From NCBI GenBank assembly GCA_016125095.1, contig WGMK01000035.1, positions 1 to 64,000 on the forward strand: a stretch of DNA of 64,000 nucleotides, read 5' to 3'. Positions 36,251 through 44,663 of this stretch are shown here, in pieces. A model generated the notes under the pieces. The model saw only the letters and a program-made list of their open reading frames with translations, was not told the DNA's origin and ran no database searches. Source of the DNA: Candidatus Hydrogenedens sp. GTDB taxonomy: Bacteria > Hydrogenedentota > Hydrogenedentia > Hydrogenedentales > JAEUWI01. Positions within the stretch are counted from its first letter, which is position 1. Each line of letters starts with the position of its first letter. The position numbers and the translations under genes are program-made.

Positions 36251-36419
36251 TCGCGGCCTGGCCGCTTTGGAGTGCGGCGGACTTGCCGCCGCTTTCCGAA
36301 GGGAGCTTGCTCCCGTCGCCCGTGGACCGGCTAGAATCTGCCGTCCAAGCGACGGAAGCGAGCTTCCTCAGAAAAAAGCGTAAGCAAGTCTTGCGCACTC
36401 CAAAGCGGCGAAGCCGCGA
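36251..36419. mobile_element. 169-bp MITE/REPIN-like element with 26-bp terminal inverted repeats
   Basis: Bases 36251-36276 and 36394-36419 are reverse complements with only two mismatches, both in the loop of a small GCGGC-N3-GCCGC hairpin carried by each end. The interior is packed with further perfect hairpins: 36274-36292 (7-bp stem), 36301-36314, 36341-36355, 36354-36367 and 36384-36394. It has no coding capacity and sits exactly between two paralogous hydrolase genes. No clear target-site duplication is visible. Confidence 0.65.
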
Positions 36420-36432
36420 CACAGGACATGGG

Positions 36433-37386
36433 ATGGACGGAATGAAACGCTGGATTAAACGTATCGCCCTCACGCTCGTGCTGCTGCTCATTGTCAGCGG
36501 CGCGGGGCTGGGCTACGTCGTTCACCTGGTGACCTCGCGTTTGCAGGGCGAGATGTTCGAGTCGGACGGCTTTCCGATTCACTACACCGACGAAGGCGCG
36601 GGCGAGCCGGTGGTGCTGGTTCACGGCCTCGCGGCGAATGCCGACCTGAACTGGCGGCGCGCGGGGATTACCGATCTGCTGGCGAAGGAGTTCCGCGTCA
36701 TCAGCTTCGACGTGCGCGGGCATGGCCTGAGCGGCCGCAGCAGCAACCCCGAGGATTACGGCCGCGAGATGTCGGAAGACGTCGTGCGCCTGATGGACCA
36801 CCTCGGCATCGAAAAAGCCCACGTGGCGGGCTATTCGCTCGGCGGCTTTATCGCGCTGAAGGCCGTGTCCGACCACCCCGATCGCTTCGCCAGCGTGGCC
36901 TATTGCGCCTCGGGCTGGAAGGACCCCGCGGGTCCGGAAGAAATCCTGAGCCCCTACCGTCCCGCGCCCACGCAGACCACCTTTCTGCACGGCGGCGTCG
37001 AGTACCGCACGGCCTACGCCGACAACGGCCCGCGCCTGATCTGGGGGCCCATCGATTGGGCCAAGGACTGGATCGGCGATGCCATCGTGGACAAAGGCTC
37101 GGTGAAGGCGCTGAAGAAGAACCTGCTCGGCCTGCTCGTGACCGAGGACGAACTGGAAGCGATGACCGTGCCGGCCATCTGTTTCATGGGCACGAACGAC
37201 GGGCTGAAGCCCTACGCCGACGACCTCAAGGCGCACCTGCCCACGGTGGAATACGTGATCATGAACGGCGCGAACCACATCACCCTGGCCATGCGGCGCG
37301 ATTTCCGCGAGGGCCTGCGCGACTTTTTCCGGGCGCACCCGATTCACCCCGCCAGCCCCGTCGCGCACGCGGCGGCCGCGGAGTAA
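36433..37386 (+). CDS. Membrane-anchored alpha/beta hydrolase (copy 2)
   Basis: A 317-aa paralogue of the gene at 35277. An N-terminal helix (IALTLVLLLIVSGAGLGYVV) anchors it; VVLVHGL, DVRGHGLSG and GYSLGG (nucleophile Ser) mark the fold, with NGANHIT supplying the His. The ATG at 36433 follows AGGA at six bases; ATG 36442 is a near alternative. The frame stays open upstream through the inverted-repeat element, but those codons have intergenic character. Likely part of a run with the FAD oxidoreductase seven bases downstream. Confidence 0.88.
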   Translation: MDGMKRWIKRIALTLVLLLIVSGAGLGYVVHLVTSRLQGEMFESDGFPIHYTDEGAGEPVVLVHGLAANADLNWRRAGITDLLAKEFRVISFDVRGHGLSGRSSNPEDYGREMSEDVVRLMDHLGIEKAHVAGYSLGGFIALKAVSDHPDRFASVAYCASGWKDPAGPEEILSPYRPAPTQTTFLHGGVEYRTAYADNGPRLIWGPIDWAKDWIGDAIVDKGSVKALKKNLLGLLVTEDELEAMTVPAICFMGTNDGLKPYADDLKAHLPTVEYVIMNGANHITLAMRRDFREGLRDFFRAHPIHPASPVAHAAAAE

Positions 37387-37393
37387 GAATGCC

Positions 37394-38785
37394 ATGCGCC
37401 TGAAGCTCGACGAGCGCCCATTCGCTACGGTGCCCCCGGCAGTCTCGCCCGACGGCGCCTATCAGCCGGTCAGCTTCTGGCAGGAAACGATTGACGTTGC
37501 CCCCGGCGCGCCCCTGCAGGAACACCTGCAATGCGACGTGTGTGTCATCGGCGGCGGCTACTCCGGGCTGTCCGTGGCGCGCGAGCTCAAGCAGCGCAAG
37601 CCCGACCTCGATATCGTGGTGCTCGAGCGCGGCGTATGCGGCCATGGCGCGAGCGGACGCAACGGCGGCTTCTCCATGCCGCTCATCGGATGGGACCTGT
37701 ACGAGACGGCGAAATCGCTGGGCGACGAGAAAGCCAAGCGCACGTACGAACTCATGTACGACGCGGTGGACTACTTCAAGCGGCTGATTGCCGACAACGC
37801 GATCGCCTGCGATTTGGAGTCCACCGGCTATCTGTTCATCAATACCTGCGAGGCGCGCGAGAAGCATTCGCGGCACGAACTCGCCAAGGCGCAGCAGCTG
37901 GGCTTCGACCACCGCTGGCTCGACCGCGCGGAATTGCAGGACTACATCCGCAGCGACCGCTACCGCAGCGCCATTTTCGATCCGCACCCGTGCATCGTGA
38001 ATCCGGCGAAGCTGGCGCGGGGGCTGAAAGACGCCGCCGAGCGTCAGGGCATCCGCATCTACGAACAAACCAGCGTGACCGGACTGACCGACGGCGACCC
38101 GGTGTCCATCACGACCGAGCACGGTAGCGTGAAGGCCAGGCAGGTGGCGCTCTGCCTCAACGGCTTCGGCGCGTCGCTGGGATTTTTCAAGCACGCCGTG
38201 CTGCCGATTCACACCTACATCGTGCTGACCGAGCCGCTGACGGACGCGCAGCTGGAGGCGATCGGCTGGGCGAAACACCGCGCCAGCCTCGAGACCGCCC
38301 GTAATTTCATCCACTACTTCCGGCTGACGGCCGACAACCGCATCGCCTTCGGCGGCGAGGACGCCGACCTCTACCCCGGCGGCGTCTATCGCAACCTCGA
38401 CGAAACGATCGCCGCGGCCCTGCGCCAGCGCTTCCGCGAACACTTCCCCAGCCTGGCCGATGTGCGATTCACGCATGCCTGGGGCGGCACGCTCGGCGTC
38501 TCGCTCGACATGTTCCCCGTGTTCGGGCAGGGCGGCGACCACGGCTCTATCTTCCACGCTTGCGCCTATGCCGGCCACGGCGTGAGCCTGAGCAATTACT
38601 GCGGCACGATTCTCGCGCCAATGATGCTGCGCGCCGCCGGCCACACCGACGTGCCCGAGCCCGCGCAGTTGCCTTTCTTCTGGAACAAGAAACCCCTGCC
38701 CATGCCGCCCGATCCTTTCCGCTATTGGGGCCTCCGCGTCTACCGCCAGGCCCTCAAGGCGCAGGACTGGTGGCAGGGCGCGTAA
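37394..38785 (+). CDS. FAD-dependent oxidoreductase (DAO family, puuB-like)
   Basis: A 463-aa flavoenzyme. CDVCVIGGGYSGLSVA (residues about 47-62) is the FAD-binding Rossmann motif and GHGASGRNGG the second family motif, as in gamma-glutamylputrescine oxidase and related amine oxidases. THAWGGTLGVSLDMFPVFG is the conserved C-terminal block. It lies between the hydrolase (7-base gap) and a thiolase (17-base gap). The amine or amino-acid substrate cannot be read from the sequence. Confidence 0.92.
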   Translation: MRLKLDERPFATVPPAVSPDGAYQPVSFWQETIDVAPGAPLQEHLQCDVCVIGGGYSGLSVARELKQRKPDLDIVVLERGVCGHGASGRNGGFSMPLIGWDLYETAKSLGDEKAKRTYELMYDAVDYFKRLIADNAIACDLESTGYLFINTCEAREKHSRHELAKAQQLGFDHRWLDRAELQDYIRSDRYRSAIFDPHPCIVNPAKLARGLKDAAERQGIRIYEQTSVTGLTDGDPVSITTEHGSVKARQVALCLNGFGASLGFFKHAVLPIHTYIVLTEPLTDAQLEAIGWAKHRASLETARNFIHYFRLTADNRIAFGGEDADLYPGGVYRNLDETIAAALRQRFREHFPSLADVRFTHAWGGTLGVSLDMFPVFGQGGDHGSIFHACAYAGHGVSLSNYCGTILAPMMLRAAGHTDVPEPAQLPFFWNKKPLPMPPDPFRYWGLRVYRQALKAQDWWQGA

Positions 38786-38802
38786 CTCCTGGAGCTGTAC
38801 CC

Positions 38803-40035
38803 ATGAAAACTTCCCCCGTTTATGTGCTTGGCGGCTATCAGACCGATTTCGCGGTGAACTACGCGAAGGCCGGCCAGAACTTTCTCGATGTGTTCAACGA
38901 CACCGTGCGCGGCACGCTGGAGGCCACGGGCGTCGAGGCGAAGGAAATCCAGTCGGCGCATGTGGCGAACTTCATGGGCGAGCTGATGTTCGGCCAGGGC
39001 CACCTGGGCGCGTTCTTTCTGGAGACCGACCCGGCCTTCGCGGGACTGCCGACGATGCGGCACGAGGCCGCGTGCGCCTCGGGCAGCGTGGCCGTGCTGG
39101 CGGCCATGGCGGCGATCGAGGCGGGACGCTACGACTGCGTGTGCGTGCTGGGCGTGGAGATGGAGAAATGCCTGCCCGCGGGCGAGACGGCGAAGCACTT
39201 GGGCGCGGCGGCGTGGGTCGAGCGCGAATGCGAAGGCATCCGCTTTCCGTGGCCGCACATGTTCAGCCGCCTGGCCGACGAATACGACGCGCGCTACGGG
39301 CTGGACCAGAAGCACCTCGCGGCACTGGGCAAGAAGAACTACGACAACGCCCGTCGCAACCCGAACGCGCAGACGCGCAGCTGGGCGATGACCGACGACC
39401 ACTTCGCCGAGAACGATGAATTGAATCCGGTGATCGAAGGGCGCATCCGCCGGCAGGATTGCAGCCAGGTGACCGATGGCGGCGCGGCGGTGCTTCTTGC
39501 GTCGGCCGACTTCGCGCAGCGCTACGCCGCCCGCACGGGCCGCGCGCTGGAGTCCATACCGCGCATCAAGGGCTGGGGCCACCACACCGCGCGCATCGCC
39601 TTCGACGACAAGGTGGCCGCGAGCAAGAACGACCGCTACGTGTTTCCCTTCGTGCGCGAGACCATCATGGACGCGATGGGCCGGGCCAACATCAGCGATG
39701 TCTACGCCTTCGACGCCATCGAGGTGCACGACTGCTTCACGCCGACGGAATACATGGCGATTGACCACTTCGGCCTCACGGCGCCCGGCGAAAGCTGGAA
39801 GGCCATCGAGGAAGGCGTCGTCGCCTTCGGCGGCCGCGTGCCCATTAACGCCAGCGGCGGCCTCATCGGCCTCGGCCACCCCGTCGGTGCCACCGGCATC
39901 CGCATGGTGCTCGACGGCTGGAAGCAGACCACCGAGAGCGCCGGCGAATACCAGGTGCCCGGCGCCCGTAACATCGGCACCCTCAACATCGGCGGCAGCG
40001 CCACCACCGCCGTCAGCTTCGTCGTCGGGGTATAA
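38803..40035 (+). CDS. Thiolase-family acyltransferase (SCP-x-like)
   Basis: A 410-aa enzyme of the thiolase superfamily. EAACASGSVAV carries the acyl-accepting Cys, EVHDCFTPTEYM the SCP-x type motif and GGLIGLGHPVGATG the C-terminal catalytic loop. Such enzymes cleave or form acyl-CoA carbon-carbon bonds. No SCP-2 domain is present. GGAG lies eight bases before the ATG. Last gene of the rightward run that begins at 35277. Confidence 0.92.
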   Translation: MKTSPVYVLGGYQTDFAVNYAKAGQNFLDVFNDTVRGTLEATGVEAKEIQSAHVANFMGELMFGQGHLGAFFLETDPAFAGLPTMRHEAACASGSVAVLAAMAAIEAGRYDCVCVLGVEMEKCLPAGETAKHLGAAAWVERECEGIRFPWPHMFSRLADEYDARYGLDQKHLAALGKKNYDNARRNPNAQTRSWAMTDDHFAENDELNPVIEGRIRRQDCSQVTDGGAAVLLASADFAQRYAARTGRALESIPRIKGWGHHTARIAFDDKVAASKNDRYVFPFVRETIMDAMGRANISDVYAFDAIEVHDCFTPTEYMAIDHFGLTAPGESWKAIEEGVVAFGGRVPINASGGLIGLGHPVGATGIRMVLDGWKQTTESAGEYQVPGARNIGTLNIGGSATTAVSFVVGV

Positions 40036-40059
40036 CCGGTAGCCGCACATCTTCTCGTG

Positions 40060-40107
40060 CTGTGGGCGGGTTTCCCGACCCGCCCACTCTTCTGACCGAA
40101 GGTCTCC
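40060..40107 (+). repeat. REP unit A
   Basis: A 48-bp unit: a perfect 10-bp stem (40062-40071 with 40078-40087, loop TTCCCG) followed by a small GACC-gaa-GGTC hairpin. Same orientation as unit B. Confidence 0.8.
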
Positions 40108-40121
40108 AACCCCATCCCACA

Positions 40122-40217
40122 GCACGTAACTTAATCTTGGTAGGACTCGTAGCGGACGCGCGGCGCGTAGTTGTCGAGGTCGCGTAGCACGGCGATGACG
40201 GCAGGCGTCATCGGAAA
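40122..40217. repeat. 96-bp direct repeat, left copy (fragment of a neighbouring gene end)
   Basis: Matches 40951-41046 with a single mismatch. The right copy is the true 3' end of the gene at 40960, so this left copy is a detached, non-functional fragment lying on the other side of the RAYT gene. Confidence 0.92.
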
Positions 40218-40228
40218 TTTTCCCCTTG

Positions 40229-40276
40229 CTGTGGGCGCGTTTCCTGACCCGCCCACTCTTCTGACCGAAGGTCTCC
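40229..40276 (+). repeat. REP unit B
   Basis: Near-copy of unit A with a slightly degraded main stem, directly upstream of the RAYT gene and opposite in orientation to unit C beyond it. Confidence 0.8.
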
Positions 40277-40317
40277 ATCCGCTTTCCACACGCGACTTAT
40301 ATCGCTATACTTGCCCC

Positions 40318-40866
40318 ATGGAGAACTATCGCATCCTTCCCGAGGCGTCGGTGTATTTCGTCACCTACAGCGTCGTGCAATGGTTGCCCGTACTTGTCAG
40401 CGGCGACGCGATGGGGATTGTCGCGGATAGCCTCAAGCATTGTCATCATGCGAAAGGCTTACGGATCAACGGCTATGTATTCATGCCGACGCACATCCAC
40501 GCTATCGTATTCCACGAGTCGCATTCTTCGGAAGCCTTACGCCGGACACTCGCGGCATTCCGGCAATTCACCGGACGCGCCCTCGCGGATTTCTGCGCCG
40601 AGCGTATGCCGCCATTGTTCTCGCGCATCTTCGAAGAAGCCGCCGGGGAAGATCGGCTCCGACGCTTCTGGCAACCATCTCGACATCCTGTGTCGATCGA
40701 ATCGGAGCGCTTCTGGGAACAGAAGTTGGAATATATGCACGCCAATCCATGTCGGAAAGGCCTGGTGCTTTATCCTGAAGACTGGCAGTTCTCCTCCGCA
40801 CGGTTTTACGCGCAAGGCAGTGACCCACATGTTGCTGTACCCATTACGCAATTGGATTGGCACTAG
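40318..40866 (+). CDS. REP-associated tyrosine transposase (RAYT, Y1 family)
   Basis: A 182-aa TnpA_REP protein. MPTHIHAIV contains the metal-binding His59-x-His61 (HuH) pair and KLEYMHANPCRKGLV the catalytic Tyr139, the standard single-strand nuclease layout. Length is normal for the family and no frameshift is seen. A TATACT box at 40306-40311 would place the transcript start at or next to the ATG, so the mRNA may be leaderless. REP units flank it in opposite orientations, as expected for RAYT loci, where the protein is thought to recognise REP hairpins and is usually domesticated. Confidence 0.9.
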   Translation: MENYRILPEASVYFVTYSVVQWLPVLVSGDAMGIVADSLKHCHHAKGLRINGYVFMPTHIHAIVFHESHSSEALRRTLAAFRQFTGRALADFCAERMPPLFSRIFEEAAGEDRLRRFWQPSRHPVSIESERFWEQKLEYMHANPCRKGLVLYPEDWQFSSARFYAQGSDPHVAVPITQLDWH

Positions 40867-40879
40867 GGGATTGGGGATT

Positions 40880-40927
40880 GGAGACCTTCGGTCAGAAGAG
40901 TAGGCGGGTCGGGAAACCCGCCCACAG
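40880..40927 (-). repeat. REP unit C (inverted), plus partial unit to 40946
   Basis: Reverse complement of unit A with one or two differences. A second, truncated stem half follows at 40933-40946. Confidence 0.8.
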
Positions 40928-40950
40928 CAGGAGACCCGCCCACAGCTAGG

Positions 40951-41046
40951 GCACGTAACTTAATCTTGGTAGGACTCGTAGCGGACGCGCGGCGCGTAGT
41001 TGTCGAGGTCGCGTAGCGCGGCGATGACGGCAGGCGTCATCGGAAA
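40951..41046. repeat. 96-bp direct repeat, right copy
   Basis: Covers the stop codon and last ~29 codons of the gene at 40960. The left copy is at 40122-40217, 829 bp away, on the far side of the RAYT gene. Confidence 0.92.
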
Positions 41047-41688
41047 CTTGCCCGGATAGTCCACGAACTCGGTGTGGCCGTCGAGATACACCACGTGGCC
41101 GCCGGGATGGCGGTGGTTCTCCGGCCATTCGATAACCACGGGAATTTCGCTCGGACGCTTCACCGGGGGCGCGTCAGATGCCAGCAGCGTTTCCAGGCTC
41201 TGCATTCGCCGTAACGAGTCTCCGCCGCCGGTGCCCTTCCCCTTGCCTACCGGCAAGTCGCCCGTGAAGTCCCTACCGCTTGCTATCGCCTCGCGATAGG
41301 CGTCGGCAAAGGCCAGCAACTGCGCCTCGTCCTCGATGAAGTAGCCGAGATACACGTAGCTCCAGTCGTTGAATTGGTGGTCGTACATGATCTCATGAAA
41401 AGCACGATCCTCCCTTTGCCGGTCGAATTCGCAGATATGGTCTTGAGAATAGTTCTTGCATTCTTCGCAAACCGCGACATCGTAGATAAGAACACCTGCG
41501 ACTGCTGAAAGCGGTGGGAACAAACCTTCGTGTTCCTTTGCAAACGCCTCGCTGTTTTGAAACAGCACGTGCGGTCGGCACGACGCCCGGCGGGCGGTAT
41601 CTCTTATCTCGGCACAGGTATGCAGCAGTAGGGCGCTCAACAGAATTCCCGCCACCGCACCCAAGATGTATTTCAAGGGTATGAACAC
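40960..41688 (-). CDS. Membrane-anchored protein with pilin-like H-X-DG C-terminal motif
   Basis: A 242-aa protein with GTG start preceded by GGAGAG. Residues 5-22 are a membrane helix. A Cys-rich middle (VAVCEECKNYSQDHIC) is followed by a C-terminal GGHVVYLDGHTEFVDYPGKFP, the motif seen at the end of DUF1559/type II pseudopilin-like proteins of planctomycete-type bacteria. It lacks the processed GFTLIE leader of such proteins. REP elements bracket the gene, and its 3' end is duplicated on the far side of the RAYT gene. Function unknown. Confidence 0.8.
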   Translation of the reverse strand: MFIPLKYILGAVAGILLSALLLHTCAEIRDTARRASCRPHVLFQNSEAFAKEHEGLFPPLSAVAGVLIYDVAVCEECKNYSQDHICEFDRQREDRAFHEIMYDHQFNDWSYVYLGYFIEDEAQLLAFADAYREAIASGRDFTGDLPVGKGKGTGGGDSLRRMQSLETLLASDAPPVKRPSEIPVVIEWPENHRHPGGHVVYLDGHTEFVDYPGKFPMTPAVIAALRDLDNYAPRVRYESYQD

Positions 41689-41724
41689 AATGCTCTCCGA
41701 GTTTTTCTGTACCTGTCCCCTGCA

Positions 41725-41751
41725 GTAGGCGGGTCGGGAAACTCGCCCACA
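41725..41751 (-). repeat. Partial REP unit D
   Basis: GGCGGGT stem with one wobble, same orientation as unit C but without the second small hairpin. It lies just upstream of the gene at 40960. Confidence 0.6.
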
Positions 41752-41804
41752 GCGAGGTCTTATCCGCGATAATCACCACAATCAGCGGACAAAGCCCATC
41801 CGCT

Positions 41805-42848
41805 TCATGGCCGCAGCCAAATGCCTGCGGCCGCGGCCACGTCGTCCACGCCGATCAGCGTCATGCAGCGGTGGTCGGTGACGCATACCGGCTTCTGGCA
41901 GGGACCGCAATCCACGTCTCGGCGGAGCACGACGCCGCGTTCCCAGGGGCTTTCGGTGTAGCGCGGCGAGGTGGGCCCCATGATACAGACGACCGGCACG
42001 CCGAAGGCGATGGCGATGTGGCGCGGGGCGCTGTCGTTGCCGAGGAGCAGATCGCAGCAGCGGATACCGGCCTTGAGCCGCGCGATGGAGGGCTGGTCGC
42101 CCTGCGGATCGATGAGGGGATGGCGCGCCGCTTCGAGTACGGCGCTACGCGTGTCTTCCTCATCGGGTCCGGTGAACAGCAGCACTTGCGCGTTGTGCTC
42201 TTCGGCCAGCCGGTCGGCCACCGCGGCGTAGCGCTCGGGCAGCCATTGCTTGCTCGGACCAAACGCCGCCCCGGGAGCGATGCCGACGACCGGACGCGCG
42301 GGGTCGAGGCGGCTGCGGAGCGATTCAACGAGTTCGGTATCGGCGTGCAGCTCGAGGCCGAGGTCATCGTCATCGCAGCAGAGCGGTGCCAGCAGGCGGA
42401 GGTATTCGAAGGCCATGTAGACGGGCATGATATTACCCGCGACCACATGCGGCCGCAGGGTATGCGTGAGCAGAAAGGAACGTCCGCCGCGCGTGTAGCC
42501 CAGGCGGCGCCGGCAGCCGGCGGCGGCCAGCGCGGCGGCGGCGCGGAAGGAATGCGGCAGCGCGATGCCCAGTTCGGCCCGCTCGGGAAAGTGCTGGTGG
42601 AAGTAGGCGCGCATCTCGCGAAACCCCGGCTTGCCCGGAATCGGCAGCAGGGCGTCCACATGGGGCAGGCCCTCGATGAGCGCGCAAGCGCCGGGCAGAC
42701 CGCAGGCGGTGATTCGGGCCTTGGGAAAGCGGCGGCGCAGCACCCGCAGTGCGGGCGTGGCCATTGCAGCATCGCCCAGCCAGTTGGGCAGGTGCACGAG
42801 GATGCTGCCGAAGGTGTCGGGCAGTTTGCGGGAGAACAGAGGAATCAT
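41805..42848 (-). CDS. waaF: Lipopolysaccharide heptosyltransferase II-like (glycosyltransferase family 9)
   Basis: A 347-aa GT-B glycosyltransferase. VHLPNWLGDAAMATPALR is the N-terminal heptosyltransferase signature, PGAAFGPSKQWLPERYA binds the ADP-heptose phosphate, and LLGNDSAPRHIAIAFGVPVV is the conserved C-terminal block. The Cys-rich end (CGPCQKPVCVTDHRCM) is usual in WaaF. It adds heptose to the LPS inner core in the cytoplasm and fits with hldE at 33634. Second gene after a small membrane protein on the same strand. Confidence 0.92.
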   Translation of the reverse strand: MIPLFSRKLPDTFGSILVHLPNWLGDAAMATPALRVLRRRFPKARITACGLPGACALIEGLPHVDALLPIPGKPGFREMRAYFHQHFPERAELGIALPHSFRAAAALAAAGCRRRLGYTRGGRSFLLTHTLRPHVVAGNIMPVYMAFEYLRLLAPLCCDDDDLGLELHADTELVESLRSRLDPARPVVGIAPGAAFGPSKQWLPERYAAVADRLAEEHNAQVLLFTGPDEEDTRSAVLEAARHPLIDPQGDQPSIARLKAGIRCCDLLLGNDSAPRHIAIAFGVPVVCIMGPTSPRYTESPWERGVVLRRDVDCGPCQKPVCVTDHRCMTLIGVDDVAAAAGIWLRP

Positions 42849-42894
42849 CGGGACAGGGTATAGCAGGACCGGCGCGCTGGTTGCGAGGCGCGGC

Positions 42895-43263
42895 CTACTC
42901 GTCGTGCGCGCCGCGCACCTTCTCGCCTAGGGCTTTTGCGAATTCCGGCTGGAACAGCGTGCCCCGGGCCACTTCGCGCCGGCCGCGCAGGTGGTCGCGC
43001 GTGATGTCGAACACATCGGCCACGGCGCGCAGCATGACGACGCCGAAGAAGGCGACCAGCAGCCCGACGGTGGTGGCGAACTGCACCGGCGAATCGCGGT
43101 TTTCGAGCAGGTTCACCGCCGCGAGCAGGGCGACGGGGATGGCGAGCAGCAAATAAAAACTGAACGGCCGCCGCGCGCGGGCGCGCAGCAGCCCTTCCCG
43201 GAGGTACATCCATCCGGTCTTCACAGGCTTCGGCTGTTCAGAGAATTCGCTCACGCTCGGCAT
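42895..43263 (-). CDS. Small membrane protein, unknown
   Basis: A 122-aa protein with two membrane helices (FYLLLAIPVALLAAVNLL and ATTVGLLVAFFGVVMLRAV) between basic ends. The ATG at 43263 is preferred to GTG 43287. It precedes waaF by 46 bases on the same strand, so a role in envelope assembly is possible by context only. Confidence 0.75.
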   Translation of the reverse strand: MPSVSEFSEQPKPVKTGWMYLREGLLRARARRPFSFYLLLAIPVALLAAVNLLENRDSPVQFATTVGLLVAFFGVVMLRAVADVFDITRDHLRGRREVARGTLFQPEFAKALGEKVRGAHDE

Positions 43264-43353
43264 TCCCACTCGTGTAAATGTTACCACCTTGCCGTGGTTC
43301 CGGCAAGGTGGTTTGCGCTAGGCTGGCGGCAAACACCGCTCGGGAGGGCGTAA

Positions 43354-43989
43354 ATGATGCGGAAATGGATAAAACGGATCGCGCTGGGGGCCGGTGCGGC
43401 CATTGCTGCGCTGCTGCTGATAGCGGTCGCGCTGTACCTGGCCATCACCGGGCCGCGGAACCTGACGGAATATCCGCCGCGAGAGGAATCGCCCTATCTG
43501 CTGCCCTGGCCGGGCGGCGAAACCCGCTTCTGCGTGCAGGGCAACCGCGCCGTGGCCAGCCACCGCGGCCGCGAGGAGTTCGCCTTCGATTTCGTGATGC
43601 CCGTGGGGTCCAAGGTCTGCGCCGCGCGCGCGGGCGTGGTATCGCGGGTGGTCGAGGACCACGACGGCCACGGCTACAAATGGCCCAACAACCTGGTGGC
43701 GGTGGACCATGGCGATGGCACCACGGGCTATTACCTGCACCTGAAGAAAGACGGCGCGCTGGTGAACGTGGGCGACCACGTGTATCAGGGACAGGTCATC
43801 GCGCAGAGCGGACACGTGGGCAACAGCGCCATGCCGCACCTGCACTTCCACGTGGCCGACACCGAAACCCGTAAGACCCTGCCCATCACCTTTGCCGATG
43901 TACAGACCGACCTGGGCATTCCGCGCATGCTGAAAACGTATCAATCGGGGAACTTGCCGGGCGGCAAGTTCAACCCGGTGATTCTTTGA
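43354..43989 (+). CDS. Membrane-anchored M23-type peptidase domain protein
   Basis: A 211-aa protein with an N-terminal helix (residues about 10-32) and a lysostaphin-type fold: ASHRGREEFAFDFVMP in place of the usual HxGxD zinc site, VVSRVVEDHDGHG, YYLHLKKDGALVNVGDHV and MPHLHFHV with the catalytic HxH. It probably cuts peptidoglycan cross-links in the periplasm. GGAGGG precedes the ATG. Its first residues (KWIKRIAL) resemble those of the hydrolase at 36433. Confidence 0.9.
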   Translation: MMRKWIKRIALGAGAAIAALLLIAVALYLAITGPRNLTEYPPREESPYLLPWPGGETRFCVQGNRAVASHRGREEFAFDFVMPVGSKVCAARAGVVSRVVEDHDGHGYKWPNNLVAVDHGDGTTGYYLHLKKDGALVNVGDHVYQGQVIAQSGHVGNSAMPHLHFHVADTETRKTLPITFADVQTDLGIPRMLKTYQSGNLPGGKFNPVIL

Positions 43990-44055
43990 GAAACTGGCGG
44001 CTGTGGCATTTTTTTCCGGCTCTTGGTACTCTTGAGCGTATTGGAGTAGTGAAAA

Positions 44056-44283
44056 ATGAGCTATGCTCTGGGAGAACATTTCGAGAAGTTCATCCGCGAT
44101 CAGGTTCAAGCAGGACGATACCGTGACGAGAGCGAAGTACTGCGGGAGGGGCTTCGGCTTATCGAGGAACGCGACGCAAAGCGTATTGCCTTGAAAGAAC
44201 ATGTCCTACGCGCCATTGAACGCGGCGGTGCACATTCTGATGCGGATATCGAGGCGGCCCTACTGGCGGACAGCGAATCGTGA
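44056..44283 (+). CDS. parD: ParD-family antitoxin
   Basis: A 75-aa ribbon-helix-helix protein. GEHFEKFIRDQVQAGRYRDE and VLREGLRLIEER are characteristic of ParD. It should bind its own promoter as a dimer and neutralise the ParE toxin encoded five bases downstream. No good Shine-Dalgarno sequence is seen. Confidence 0.9.
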   Translation: MSYALGEHFEKFIRDQVQAGRYRDESEVLREGLRLIEERDAKRIALKEHVLRAIERGGAHSDADIEAALLADSES

Positions 44284-44288
44284 ACTGA

Positions 44289-44594
44289 ATGCGCCGGCTC
44301 CAATTCATGGATCAGGCGAAGGACGACTTGGTTCAGATCAAACGCTATATCGCCAAGCGTAGCGGTACCGATGCTGTGGCGATGGAATTTGTCGGCAGAT
44401 TGCGGGCGCAATGCCTGCGGCTCGCCGAACTACCCGGCCAGATTGGCCAACTGCGGCCGGACTTGGCACCACACCTGAGAAGCTACGCTTACGGAAACTA
44501 CGTAATCCTCTACCGCTATCGAGAGTCCGTGTTAGAGGTTATCTCGATCATTGAGGGGCACCGCGATATCGACGCCTTGTTCGATTCCGACTAA
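44289..44594 (+). CDS. parE: ParE-family toxin
   Basis: A 101-aa RelE/ParE-fold toxin that in studied members poisons DNA gyrase. Motifs DLVQIKRYIAKRSG, LPGQIGQLRPDL and YRYRESVLEVISIIEGHRD are typical and the length is complete, so the module looks intact. Confidence 0.9.
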   Translation: MRRLQFMDQAKDDLVQIKRYIAKRSGTDAVAMEFVGRLRAQCLRLAELPGQIGQLRPDLAPHLRSYAYGNYVILYRYRESVLEVISIIEGHRDIDALFDSD

Positions 44595-44663
44595 CTACGG
44601 CTGACCCGCTCTGGCTTTCAACTCCGCCTCCCCTGAGTCTTCTCAAGAATATCGGATTTCCTT

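Noticed and set aside
36211..36432. N-terminal extension of the second hydrolase through the repeat element
   Set aside because: Codons before 36433 read through hairpins of the element, while ATG 36433 has AGGA and begins directly before the membrane anchor.
44027..44048. TACTC/GAGTA inverted repeat before parD as an operator
   Set aside because: Only five bases per arm with a 12-base spacer; too weak to call, although ParD autoregulation is expected.
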